Position numbers and translations under genes: made by a program. Below are positions 9,085-16,288 of a stretch of 32,940 nucleotides of DNA, piece by piece; position 1 is the first letter of the stretch; every line of letters starts with the position of its first letter. The notes beneath the pieces were generated by a model, which saw nothing but the letters and a program-made list of their open reading frames with translations, searched no databases and had not been told where the DNA came from. This DNA comes from DASWUD01 sp036401755 (lineage in GTDB: Bacteria > Pseudomonadota > Gammaproteobacteria > Thiohalomonadales > Thiohalomonadaceae): the NCBI GenBank assembly GCA_036401755.1, contig DASWUD010000244.1, forward strand, positions 1 to 32,940, written 5' to 3'.

Positions 9085-10449
9085 ATGGATAGTATGACGT
9101 CTCTCGAAAGGCGCGCCGCATATACGTTGGCAGCCATTTTTGGCTTGCGCATGCTCGGGCTGTTTATGATCCTGCCAGTCTTTGCCCTTTATGCTGAACA
9201 CCTCGGCGGCGTCACGCCCACCTTGGTTGGCGTGGCCATTGGCGCCTATGGTCTGAGTCAATCAGTACTCGGCATCCCCTTTGGTATGGCTTCCGATCGT
9301 GTGGGACGCAAGCCGGTGATCATCTCCGGTCTGCTTATTTTTGCAGTCGGAAGTGTGGTGGCCGCTCTTTCCACCACCATCCATGGGGTCATCGCCGGAC
9401 GCGCCCTGCAGGGGGCCGGGGCGATCGCCGCTGTGGTAATGGCCACACTCGCCGATCTGACCCGCGAGGAGCAGCGTACCAAGGCGATGGCGGTGATCGG
9501 CATGACCATCGGTGTCTCCTTCATGGTGGCCATGGTGGGCGGCCCGGTGCTCAACCACTGGGTGGGTGTTCCCGGCATCTTCTGGTTGACCGCGCTGTTC
9601 GCCCTGCTGGCCATTCCGGTGGTGCTGCTGTTGGTTCCTACCCCCAAGACCACCCGCCTCCATCGCGACACCGAACCGGTGCTCTCCCAGTTTGGGGCGG
9701 TACTGCGCAACGCTGAGCTGTTGCGTCTCAACCTCGGCATCATGGCGCTGCACGTGGGCTTGACCGCCACCTTTACCGCTCTGCCGCTGGTACTGCGCGA
9801 TGCCGGGCTGCTGCCTGCTCACCACTGGCAACTCTATCTGCCGGTGATGGTACTGGGGATGGCCACGGCGATCCCCTTCATCGTCGTGGCGGAGAAGAAA
9901 CGGCTGCTGAAACAGATCTTCCTCGGGGCGATCGCGCTGATGGCCCTCAGCGAGGCGGGGCTGTTGATGCTCTATCGCCACATTGATGCCATCGTGGTGT
10001 TGGTAGGGGCTTACTTCATCGCCTTTAACCTGTTGGAGGCAACCCTGCCGTCGCTGGTCACCAAGTTTGCCCCCGCTGAAGGGAAAGGGACGGCCATGGG
10101 GCTCTACTCCAGCTCCCAATTCATAGGCGCCTTTCTGGGGGGCTGGGCCGGCGGTGCCTTCCACGAAGCCTATGGTTTTGGCGGCGTATTCGCCTTTGCC
10201 GCGGCGGTGTTGCTGCTCTGGCTGGTGGTGGCCTCCGCCATGGGCCAGCCGCGCTATTTGGCCAGCCAGCTGATTTATGTCGGCACGATGGCAGCCGACC
10301 AGGCCCGTCTGGCGGAGAGCGCTATCGCCGGTGTGAGGGGCGTGGCGGAGGTGACGATAGACGGTGAGGAAGGGGTCGCGTACCTCAAGGTCGATAACCA
10401 TGCACTGGATCGGCTGGCGCTGGCACAGTTCGCTACGCCGCGCCCCTGA
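9085..10449 (+). CDS. MFS transporter with C-terminal YAM-like domain (YajR type)
   Basis: This 454-residue inner-membrane protein has twelve predicted hydrophobic segments of the major facilitator superfamily. It shows the loop 2-3 signature GMASDRVGRKP (about 68-78) and GRALQGAGAIAAVVMA in TM4. A soluble tail of about 60 residues follows, with GVRGVAEVTIDGEEGVAYLKVDNHALD, which resembles the ferredoxin-like YAM domain of E. coli YajR, itself 454 residues long. The substrate is not known from sequence; a proton-driven exporter is the family expectation. An alternative start, ATG 9094, is possible because neither start has a strong ribosome-binding site. The uvrA / MFS / ssb order is common in Pseudomonas and relatives. 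Confidence 0.88.
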   Translation: MDSMTSLERRAAYTLAAIFGLRMLGLFMILPVFALYAEHLGGVTPTLVGVAIGAYGLSQSVLGIPFGMASDRVGRKPVIISGLLIFAVGSVVAALSTTIHGVIAGRALQGAGAIAAVVMATLADLTREEQRTKAMAVIGMTIGVSFMVAMVGGPVLNHWVGVPGIFWLTALFALLAIPVVLLLVPTPKTTRLHRDTEPVLSQFGAVLRNAELLRLNLGIMALHVGLTATFTALPLVLRDAGLLPAHHWQLYLPVMVLGMATAIPFIVVAEKKRLLKQIFLGAIALMALSEAGLLMLYRHIDAIVVLVGAYFIAFNLLEATLPSLVTKFAPAEGKGTAMGLYSSSQFIGAFLGGWAGGAFHEAYGFGGVFAFAAAVLLLWLVVASAMGQPRYLASQLIYVGTMAADQARLAESAIAGVRGVAEVTIDGEEGVAYLKVDNHALDRLALAQFATPRP

Positions 10450-10454
10450 CTCCT

Positions 10455-10463
10455 TGTTACAAT
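10455..10463 (+). promoter_or_regulatory. Possible extended -10 promoter for ssb
   Basis: TGT followed by TACAAT (10455-10463) fits an extended -10 element (TGN plus hexamer), 6 nt after the MFS stop and 60 nt before ssb. No convincing -35 is visible at the right distance. It may give ssb its own promoter, separate from MFS read-through. Confidence 0.35.
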
Positions 10464-10522
10464 GAGCGGACCTGCCACAGGGAGCGGGTGGCTTAACAGA
10501 TCACGAAAGCGGGGGATAACAT

Positions 10523-11014
10523 ATGGCACGCGGGGTTAATAAGGTAATTCTGGTCGGCAATCTGGGTAAAGACCCGGAGGTCCGTTACACCGCCAACAGC
10601 ACGGCAGTGGCTAACGTCACCATCGCCACCAGCGAGCAGTGGAAAGACAAGCAGAGTGGGCAGACGCAGGAACGTACCGAGTGGCACAACGTTGTCTTCT
10701 ACAATCGCCTCGCCGAAATCGTCGGTGAATACCTGAAGAAGGGCTCACAGATCTACGTGGAGGGGAGCCTGCGCACGCGCAAGTGGCAGGACAAGGAGGG
10801 CAAGGATCGCTATACCACCGAGATCATCGCCAGTGAGATGCAGATGCTCGGCGGTCGCGGTGCGGGCGGTGGCGGCACTGCAGAATATGGCCAAGAGTAC
10901 TCGGGCGGCGGTTCGCGCAGTGGCGGTTCCAAGGGGGGCGATTTCGGAGCAAGCAGCAAGGCACCGGCTGGAGGCAGTAATTTCGACGATTTCGACGACG
11001 ATATTCCCTTCTAG
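10523..11014 (+). CDS. ssb: Single-stranded DNA-binding protein
   Basis: SSB coats single-stranded DNA during replication, repair and recombination, and recruits partner proteins through its C-terminal tip. The 163-residue product has an N-terminal OB fold (about 1-112) with GVNKVILVGNLGKDPEVRYT and WHNVVFYNRLAEIV. A short Gly/Ser-rich linker (about 113-150) leads to the acidic tip DFDDDIPF, which is essential for partner binding. The ATG is preceded by a GGGGGAT stretch. It is followed by its own terminator. The E. coli protein is slightly longer, at 178 residues, mainly in the linker. Confidence 0.97.
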   Translation: MARGVNKVILVGNLGKDPEVRYTANSTAVANVTIATSEQWKDKQSGQTQERTEWHNVVFYNRLAEIVGEYLKKGSQIYVEGSLRTRKWQDKEGKDRYTTEIIASEMQMLGGRGAGGGGTAEYGQEYSGGGSRSGGSKGGDFGASSKAPAGGSNFDDFDDDIPF

Positions 11015-11033
11015 GATCGATTCGTATTGATGC

Positions 11034-11060
11034 AAAAGGCCTGCTCGCAGGCCTTTTTAT
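11034..11060 (+). terminator. Intrinsic terminator after ssb
   Basis: AAAAGGCCTG pairs with CAGGCCTTTT around a CTCG loop, and the T-run continues as TTATTTT. It lies 20 nt after the ssb stop codon and should end the MFS-ssb transcript. Confidence 0.92.
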
Positions 11061-11181
11061 TTTGGATGCACAATAAGGCATATCCGATGCTGTACCGCGG
11101 CGCCGCGATTGTTCCATCAGGGCTGGTGACGGCGCTATGAGACAACACTGACTTTAGGAAAAGAGTCGCAGAGAAAATAGT

Positions 11182-11207
11182 CGGTTGTCATCGACAACCG
11201 CCTTTTT
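11182..11207. terminator. Hairpin terminator, probably bidirectional, after tRNA-Pro
   Basis: CGGTTGTC (11182-11189) and GACAACCG (11193-11200) form an 8-bp stem with an ATC loop. On the plus strand it is followed by CCTTTTT. On the minus strand, which is the direction of ispB and tRNA-Pro, it is followed by ACTATTTTCTC. It starts 13 nt beyond the CCA end of the tRNA, so it most likely ends the ispB-tRNA transcript. It could also catch rightward read-through from ssb. The 120 nt between this hairpin and the ssb terminator hold nothing I recognise. Confidence 0.7.
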
Positions 11208-11213
11208 AGTATC

Positions 11214-11290
<77 letters not shown>

Positions 11291-11301
11291 AAAATAGTGA
11301 G

Positions 11302-12270
11302 TTAATGACTGCGCGAAACCGCGTATTGGGCGAGGGCGATGAGGGCTTCCTTGTACGGCGAATCCGGGAGGATCGCCAGTTGGGCAATTGCCTTGTCGGC
11401 CTCGATTTGCGCAGAGCGCGAAGTGTACGCGATGGCGCCGGTGGATTCAATGGCGGCGATGACTTCTTCGATGCGATCCTTGCCGCCATGTTCGATCACC
11501 GAATGGATCAGCTCACGCTGTGCCTCGTTGCCATAATGCAGCGTATAGAGCAGCGGCAGGGTTGGTTTGCCTTCCGCCAGGTCGTCGCCGATGTTCTTGC
11601 CCAGCTCTTCTGACGAGGAGCTGTAGTCGAGGGCATCGTCGATGAGCTGGAAGGCGGTACCGAGGTACATGCCGTAGGCGGCGAGCGCCTGTTCCTCTTC
11701 AACGGGACGTCCGGCCAGCACCGCGCCGAGCTGGGCCGCCGACTCGAACAGTTTGGCGGTCTTGCTGCGGATCACGTCGAGATAGACCTCTTCGGTGGTC
11801 TCGGTATTGTGGATGTTGAGCAGCTGCTTTACCTCACCTTCGGCAATGGTGTTGGTGGCCTGGGCGAGGATCTCCATGACGCGCATATTCTGCACGCCGA
11901 CCATCATCTGGAAGGCGCGCGAGTAGAGGAAGTCGCCCACCAGCACGCTCGCCTCGTTGCCCCACACGGCGTTGGCGGTATCACGGCCACGGCGTAGTTC
12001 CGAGGCGTCGACCACGTCGTCGTGGAGTAGGGTGGCGGTATGGATGAACTCGATAACCGCAGCCAGCTCGTGGTGGTCTGTGCCCTCATAGCCGAAAGCC
12101 CGGGCCGAGAGCAGCACCAGCACCGGACGCATGCGCTTGCCGCCGCTGTTGATGATGTAGTGGCTGATCTGGTTGATGAGCACCACGTCAGAGTGGAGGC
12201 GCTGCCGGATCAGGGCATCGACCGCCTGGCGATCATCGGCAACGAGCGTATATACGGCCTGAATATCCAT
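11302..12270 (-). CDS. ispB: Polyprenyl (octaprenyl) diphosphate synthase
   Basis: IspB extends farnesyl diphosphate with isopentenyl units to make the side chain of ubiquinone and menaquinone. From ATG 12270 the product has 322 residues (323 in E. coli). It shows GGKRMRP, the first Asp-rich motif in LLHDDVVDAS, and a second Asp-rich region in FQLIDDALDY, with GKPTLPLLY near the C-terminal half. A TTG start at 12282 would add four residues and is less likely. It has a good promoter at 12330-12301 and is divergent from rplU, the arrangement in E. coli. tRNA-Pro follows directly. Chain length (C40, C45 or others) cannot be read from sequence alone. Confidence 0.95.
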   Translation of the reverse strand: MDIQAVYTLVADDRQAVDALIRQRLHSDVVLINQISHYIINSGGKRMRPVLVLLSARAFGYEGTDHHELAAVIEFIHTATLLHDDVVDASELRRGRDTANAVWGNEASVLVGDFLYSRAFQMMVGVQNMRVMEILAQATNTIAEGEVKQLLNIHNTETTEEVYLDVIRSKTAKLFESAAQLGAVLAGRPVEEEQALAAYGMYLGTAFQLIDDALDYSSSSEELGKNIGDDLAEGKPTLPLLYTLHYGNEAQRELIHSVIEHGGKDRIEEVIAAIESTGAIAYTSRSAQIEADKAIAQLAILPDSPYKEALIALAQYAVSRSH

Positions 12271-12300
12271 TAAAATCGTCAAACGGCAGCAAAGCCGCGC

Positions 12301-12330
12301 ATGCTAGGGGGGTTGGCTGGAGACTGTCAA
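12301..12330 (-). promoter_or_regulatory. Sigma-70 promoter of ispB
   Basis: On the minus strand, TTGACA (12330-12325), an 18-nt spacer and TAGCAT (12306-12301) form a strong match to the consensus. Transcription would begin near 12294, about 24 nt before the ispB ATG. Confidence 0.75.
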
Positions 12331-12384
12331 GGCAGCCCCGGGTCGTCCGATGATCATTTGTTGGAACGGGGCGTATTATGGGGT

Positions 12385-12413
12385 TTGACCTGCGACTTGG
12401 CAAACGCTAGAAT
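12385..12413 (+). promoter_or_regulatory. Sigma-70 promoter of rplU-rpmA
   Basis: TTGACC (12385-12390), a 17-nt spacer and TAGAAT (12408-12413) form a near-consensus promoter. Transcription would begin near 12420, leaving a leader of about 45 nt before rplU. It faces away from the ispB promoter. Confidence 0.8.
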
Positions 12414-12465
12414 TGCCGGTCTTTCGTATAAGCGAACACAATTTTATTGTTTTTGGAGAAGCGGC

Positions 12466-12777
12466 ATGTACGCGGTAATCAAGACCGGTGGCAAACAGTA
12501 TCGAGTAACCGAGGGCCAGACCCTGCGTGTTGAGAAGCTCCCCGTGGAAGCGGGCGGCCAGGTGGAACTGACCGAAGTACTGATGGTTGCCAACGGCGAC
12601 GACATCAAGATTGGCGCCCCCTTCCTGGCGGGCAGCAAAGTAACGGCTACTGTGCAGGCACACGGCCGCGGCGAGAAGATCCGCATCATCAAGTTCCGCC
12701 GCCGTAAGCACTATCGCCGTACCCAGGGGCATCGTCAGGACTATACCGAGCTGAAGATCACCGGTATCAGCGGCTGA
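12466..12777 (+). CDS. rplU: Ribosomal protein L21
   Basis: L21 is a 50S protein that binds 23S rRNA and needs L20 for incorporation. From ATG 12466 the product has 103 residues, the same as E. coli, and begins MYAVIKTGGKQYRV. The C-terminal region holds IIKFRRRKHYRRTQGHRQDYT, the L21 signature stretch. The start has a GGAG site about 8 nt upstream. An open frame extends further upstream to 12301, but that part covers the promoter and is not conserved, so it is left out. It is co-transcribed with rpmA. Confidence 0.97.
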   Translation: MYAVIKTGGKQYRVTEGQTLRVEKLPVEAGGQVELTEVLMVANGDDIKIGAPFLAGSKVTATVQAHGRGEKIRIIKFRRRKHYRRTQGHRQDYTELKITGISG

Positions 12778-12802
12778 ACAAATCTAGAAAGGTAACGCAG
12801 AA

Positions 12803-13060
12803 ATGGCACATAAAAAAGCTGGTGGTAGTACTCGTAACGGCCGCGATTCACAGGCCAAGCGCCTTGGCGTGAAGCGTTTCGGTGGCGAAAGCGTCATTGC
12901 CGGTAACATCCTGGTTCGTCAGCGCGGCACCCGTATGCACGCGGGCCTGAACGTGGGTCTCGGCAAGGACGACACCCTGTTCGCCAAGGCTGACGGTAAG
13001 GTCGTGTTCGAGACCAAGGGCCCGAACAACCGCACCTTCGTGAGCGTCATCGCCGAGTAA
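12803..13060 (+). CDS. rpmA: Ribosomal protein L27
   Basis: L27 reaches into the peptidyl-transferase centre through its N-terminal arm. The 85-residue product (85 in E. coli) begins MAHKKAGGSTRNGRDSQAKR and contains VIAGNILVRQRGTRMHAG, both diagnostic. The start fits the proteobacterial type without the cleaved N-terminal extension found in Firmicutes. A GAAAGG site precedes it. It lies 25 nt after rplU and is followed by a strong terminator. Confidence 0.98.
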   Translation: MAHKKAGGSTRNGRDSQAKRLGVKRFGGESVIAGNILVRQRGTRMHAGLNVGLGKDDTLFAKADGKVVFETKGPNNRTFVSVIAE

Positions 13061-13083
13061 GGCGAGGGCAGCATGTTCTATCG

Positions 13084-13112
13084 AAAAAGCCCCGTCATGG
13101 ACGGGGCTTTTT
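13084..13112 (+). terminator. Intrinsic terminator between rpmA and obgE
   Basis: AAAAAGCCCCGTC (13084-13096) pairs perfectly with GACGGGGCTTTTT (13100-13112) around an ATG loop. This 13-bp stem with T-run should end most rplU-rpmA transcripts, so obgE depends on read-through or on an unseen promoter in the 45 nt that follow. Confidence 0.92.
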
Positions 13113-13114
13113 CA

Positions 13115-13126
13115 TTTGTGCACAAA
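13115..13126. promoter_or_regulatory. 12-bp palindrome TTTGTGCACAAA upstream of obgE
   Basis: TTTGTG and CACAAA form a perfect palindrome between the rpmA terminator and the obgE start, about 31 nt before the ATG. It could be an operator for obgE or chance sequence; no matching regulator is recognised. Confidence 0.25.
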
Positions 13127-13157
13127 CGCGGCGGGTTCGCTGCGCGGTTCAGAATTT

Positions 13158-14216
13158 ATGAAGTTTGTCGATGAAGTGAAAATCCGCGTCGAGGCGGGCA
13201 AGGGCGGCAACGGCGCGGTCAGTTTCCGCCGCGAGCGTTTTCTGCCGTTCGGCGGCCCCGATGGCGGCGACGGCGGCGATGGCGGCAGCGTCTTTCTGGT
13301 AGGCGATGGCTCGCTCAATACGCTGATCGATCTGCGCTTCACCCGCTCTTTCAAGGCCGAAAACGGCCAGGGCGGCTCCGGCCGCAACTGCACCGGCCAC
13401 GCCGGCAAGGACCTCTACATCCAGGTGCCGGTCGGTACTATGGCCTACGACATCGACACCGAAGAGCTGCTCGGCGATGTAGTTACGGCAGGGCAGACGC
13501 TGAAAGTGGCCCAGGGCGGCTTCCATGGCCTCGGCAACACCCGCTTCAAGAGCAGCGTCAACCGCGCGCCGCGCCAGTCGACGCCGGGCACGCCGGGCGA
13601 ACTGCGCATGCTGCGCCTGGAGCTGAAGGTGCTGGCCGATGTGGGCTTGCTCGGCCTGCCCAACGCCGGCAAATCCACCTTCATCCGCGCAGTCTCAGCG
13701 GCCCGACCCAAGGTAGCCGACTATCCCTTCACCACCCTCCATCCCCACCTGGGTGTGGTCAGCGTCGAGGAACACAAGAGCTTTGTCATCGCCGACATTC
13801 CGGGCTTGATCGAAGGCGCAGCCGAAGGGGCCGGTCTCGGCATCCAGTTCCTGCGCCATCTGGCGCGTACCCATCTGTTGCTGCACATCGTCGATGTGGC
13901 GCCGTTTGACAGTAGCGATCCGGCCGAGTCGGTGCGTATCATCGAAGGCGAGCTGGCCAAGTTCAGCGAAGAGCTGGTGCTGCGCGATCGCTGGTTGGTG
14001 CTCAACAAGCTCGACCTGCTGCCGGCAGAGGAGCGCGAGGCGCGCTGCAATGAGATCGTCACGAAGCTGCAGTGGCAAGGGCCGGTGTTCCACATCTCCG
14101 CCATCAACAAGGAGGGGACGCAACCGTTGGTCTATCGCATCCAGGAGTATCTGGAGGAGCAGCGCGCCAAGACCGAGTCCGGGAGTGATACATCGGCGAG
14201 CGAATCAGAAGAATAA
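13158..14216 (+). CDS. obgE: Obg family GTPase (ribosome assembly)
   Basis: ObgE is an essential GTPase that binds the 50S subunit and links ribosome assembly to the stringent response and replication. From ATG 13158 the product has 352 residues and the conserved opening MKFVDEVKIRVEAGKGGNG. The glycine-rich Obg fold covers about 1-158 (GGPDGGDGGDGGSV). The G domain has G1 GLPNAGKST (166-174), G3 DIPGLIEGA, and G4 NKLD. The C-terminal tail is short and Ser/Glu rich, making the protein shorter than E. coli ObgE (390). A GTG at 13116 would add 14 unconserved residues. No strong ribosome-binding site is seen. Confidence 0.95.
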   Translation: MKFVDEVKIRVEAGKGGNGAVSFRRERFLPFGGPDGGDGGDGGSVFLVGDGSLNTLIDLRFTRSFKAENGQGGSGRNCTGHAGKDLYIQVPVGTMAYDIDTEELLGDVVTAGQTLKVAQGGFHGLGNTRFKSSVNRAPRQSTPGTPGELRMLRLELKVLADVGLLGLPNAGKSTFIRAVSAARPKVADYPFTTLHPHLGVVSVEEHKSFVIADIPGLIEGAAEGAGLGIQFLRHLARTHLLLHIVDVAPFDSSDPAESVRIIEGELAKFSEELVLRDRWLVLNKLDLLPAEEREARCNEIVTKLQWQGPVFHISAINKEGTQPLVYRIQEYLEEQRAKTESGSDTSASESEE

Positions 14217-14237
14217 TTTCAATCACACGTAACGATC

Positions 14238-15359
14238 ATGAACCGCCAACAGATAGGTCAGACCAAACGCTGGGTAGTGAAGATCGGCAGTGCGCTCCTC
14301 ACCAATGACGGGCGCGGCCTCAATCTCGAAGGGATCTCGCAGTGGGTGGAACAGATGGCCACCCTGCGCAAGCGCGGTATCGAGATCGTGCTGGTCTCGT
14401 CGGGCGCAGTGGCGGAGGGGATGAGCCGACTCGGCTGGAGCAAACGCCCCCAGGCGCTGCATGAACTACAGGCCGCCGCCGCCGTCGGCCAGATGGGGCT
14501 GGTACAGGCCTACGAATCGCGCTTCAAATCCTTCGGCCTGCACACCGCACAGATCCTGCTCACCCACGACGATCTCTCCAACCGCAAGCGCTATCTCAAT
14601 GGCCGTTCCACTCTGCGCACTCTGCTGGAGCTGGGGGTGGTGCCGGTGGTCAACGAAAACGACACGGTAGTCACCGACGAGATCCGCTTCGGTGACAACG
14701 ATACCCTCGGTGCACTGGTGGCCAACGTCATCGAGGCCGACCTGCTGGTGATCCTCACCGATCAGTCGGGCATGTACGACCAGGATCCGCGCGGCAATCC
14801 TGCAGCAAAATTGCTTAGCGAAGTGAACGCCAGTGACAGCCGCCTGGAAGCGATGGCCGGCGGCAGCTCCGGAGCACTTGGCCGTGGCGGCATGCTCACC
14901 AAGGTGCGTGCCGCGCGCCTTGCTTCGCGCTCCGGCGCCGCCACGCTCATCGCCTACGGCCGCGAGACCGATGTGCTCAACCGGCTCTATGCGGGCGAGA
15001 CGCTCGGCACCCTGTTTATTCCCGACGTGGAGCCGATGGTGGCACGCAAGCAGTGGCTCGCCGGTCACCTGCAACTGCGTGGCAAACTGATGCTCGATGC
15101 CGGCGCGGTGCATGCACTCTGTGCGGGGGGCAAAAGCCTGCTCACCGCCGGCGTGCGTGGCGTGGAGGGGACCTTCCTGCGCGGCGAAATGGTCTCCTGC
15201 ACTGATGAGGAGGGGCGCGAAATCGCGCGAGGACTCGCCAATTACAGCTCAGACGAAACGCGCAAGCTGATGGGCCACCCCAGTGGCCGTATTCAGGAGC
15301 TCCTTGGCTATGTCGACGAGCCAGAATTGATCCATCGCGACAATCTGATCATCGTCTGA
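14238..15359 (+). CDS. proB: Glutamate 5-kinase
   Basis: ProB phosphorylates the gamma-carboxyl of glutamate, the first and feedback-controlled step of proline synthesis, working with ProA (not in this window). The 373-residue product (367 in E. coli) has an amino acid kinase domain (about 1-260) with VVKIGSALLTN, LVSSGAVAEGM, NENDTV and GRGGMLTKVRAA. A C-terminal PUA domain follows (about 280-365). It starts 21 nt after obgE, the common obgE-proB pairing. No strong terminator is visible behind it. Confidence 0.96.
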   Translation: MNRQQIGQTKRWVVKIGSALLTNDGRGLNLEGISQWVEQMATLRKRGIEIVLVSSGAVAEGMSRLGWSKRPQALHELQAAAAVGQMGLVQAYESRFKSFGLHTAQILLTHDDLSNRKRYLNGRSTLRTLLELGVVPVVNENDTVVTDEIRFGDNDTLGALVANVIEADLLVILTDQSGMYDQDPRGNPAAKLLSEVNASDSRLEAMAGGSSGALGRGGMLTKVRAARLASRSGAATLIAYGRETDVLNRLYAGETLGTLFIPDVEPMVARKQWLAGHLQLRGKLMLDAGAVHALCAGGKSLLTAGVRGVEGTFLRGEMVSCTDEEGREIARGLANYSSDETRKLMGHPSGRIQELLGYVDEPELIHRDNLIIV

Positions 15360-15480
15360 TTTGAAGTGATGCGCGTCAGCGCCCCGGCTTTTTATGGGAG
15401 AGTAGGAAGATTGCCATAATTCAGTTTGCGTTTCATGGATTTCACGCGGATGCGGCAACATTGTTGAATGCGAGGGATAT

Positions 15481-15804
15481 ATGCGTAAATGTGTAATTGC
15501 CTTGGGCGTATTAATTTATTCAGGGGCCGCTAGTGCAGGGAGCGCAACTGGAAAAATTGCCACCATCTTCGTTGCGGATAACAGTAGTGCTGTTTTATTC
15601 ACGCTTGCCTCCCAGATAGAGAACTCCCCCAGATGCAATGAGGAACAGCGATTTTCTCTGGACTTGAGCAAACCGGGTGGAATGGCTACCTACATGGCAC
15701 TTCTTGCGGCAAAGAGGGAGGGATACGAGGTACGCGTAGAGGGATTAAATACCTGTACCAATGAATGGAAGTCAGAAGATATCAAGAGTCTTGTTTTACA
15801 CTGA
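15481..15804 (+). CDS. Small secreted protein of unknown function
   Basis: This 107-residue protein has a clear signal peptide: MRKC, a hydrophobic core, and an ASA-G cleavage site after residue 19. The mature part of about 88 residues holds two cysteines, C52 and C92, that could form a disulfide, and the stretch MATYMALLAAKREGYEVRVEG. The pattern of Cys, FSLDLS, LLAAK..GYEVRVEG and a second Cys resembles small periplasmic or secreted hypothetical proteins I have seen in proteobacteria, but I cannot name a function. A GAGGGA site lies just before the ATG. Its AT-richer codon use differs from the flanking genes, which suggests recent acquisition. The 121 nt before it (15360-15480) show no clear promoter. 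Confidence 0.7.
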   Translation: MRKCVIALGVLIYSGAASAGSATGKIATIFVADNSSAVLFTLASQIENSPRCNEEQRFSLDLSKPGGMATYMALLAAKREGYEVRVEGLNTCTNEWKSEDIKSLVLH

Positions 15805-15883
15805 TAACACACGGCGATGAGTTCCCTTGCTCTGTGCTTGTCGAAAAGAGCATAACGGCACTTCCCTCTGCAACCGACGGTGT

Positions 15884-16255
15884 CTATTCGGGTAAGCCCT
15901 CCTCGGGCTCTTCCGGTTCCTCCGGCTCTTCCTCTTTGGGATACAAGCGATCACGGTTCGGGTCGCGGATCTCAGTCAGAGGTTCATCCCAGTCTTCGCT
16001 GGTGGTATCGGTGATCTCTGTGCCATAGTCGTCACTTTCACCCACCTCGATGGGACCTGACCAGTTTTCTGGGGGCTCACTGAGCTCGACGTCAAGTTCT
16101 TCCCACTCATCGAAGCTCAGTGCCTCAAGATCGCCATCAAAATGCTGGATTTCGATGATATCAGCCTCCTGGTCAACATCCACGACCATGAACTTCTGGC
16201 CCTTGCCTGCGTAGTAATACCAGTTGTCTACGATGGGATCGCTATCTGTGGCCAT
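15884..16255 (-). CDS. Acidic cytosolic protein, DUF6763-like
   Basis: This 123-residue, strongly acidic protein lacks signal peptide and membrane segments. The core (about 8-75) has WYYYAGKGQKFMVVDVDQE, IEIQHFDGDLEALSFDEW and PPENWSGPIE, which match my memory of the gammaproteobacterial DUF6763 family; its function is unknown. The tail is a Pro/Glu low-complexity run built on PEE repeats (about 108-119). The ATG at 16255 has a GAGGAG site. It lies 33 nt downstream of the glycine-rich gene in the same direction, so the two are probably co-transcribed. It ends convergent with the secreted small protein, with about 80 nt between and no clear terminator. Confidence 0.75.
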   Translation of the reverse strand: MATDSDPIVDNWYYYAGKGQKFMVVDVDQEADIIEIQHFDGDLEALSFDEWEELDVELSEPPENWSGPIEVGESDDYGTEITDTTSEDWDEPLTEIRDPNRDRLYPKEEEPEEPEEPEEGLPE

Positions 16256-16288
16256 GGCATTCTCCTCAATGTGGATAGAAATGATCGT

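Noticed and set aside
10471..10482. CCTG-CCA-CAGG repeat before ssb as a LexA box
   Set aside because: The spacing and half-sites do not fit CTGT-N8-ACAG.
11063..11181. Possible second RNA gene between ssb and tRNA-Pro
   Set aside because: No tRNA cloverleaf, promoter or conserved RNA motif could be found in this 119-nt stretch.
13084..13112. Possible small gene or riboswitch between rpmA and obgE
   Set aside because: The structure is a simple perfect terminator hairpin; the gap is too short for a riboswitch.
15828..15852. TGCTCT...AGAGCA inverted repeat between the convergent small genes
   Set aside because: Only a 6-bp stem with a 13-nt loop and no T-run on either strand, so it is too weak to call a terminator.
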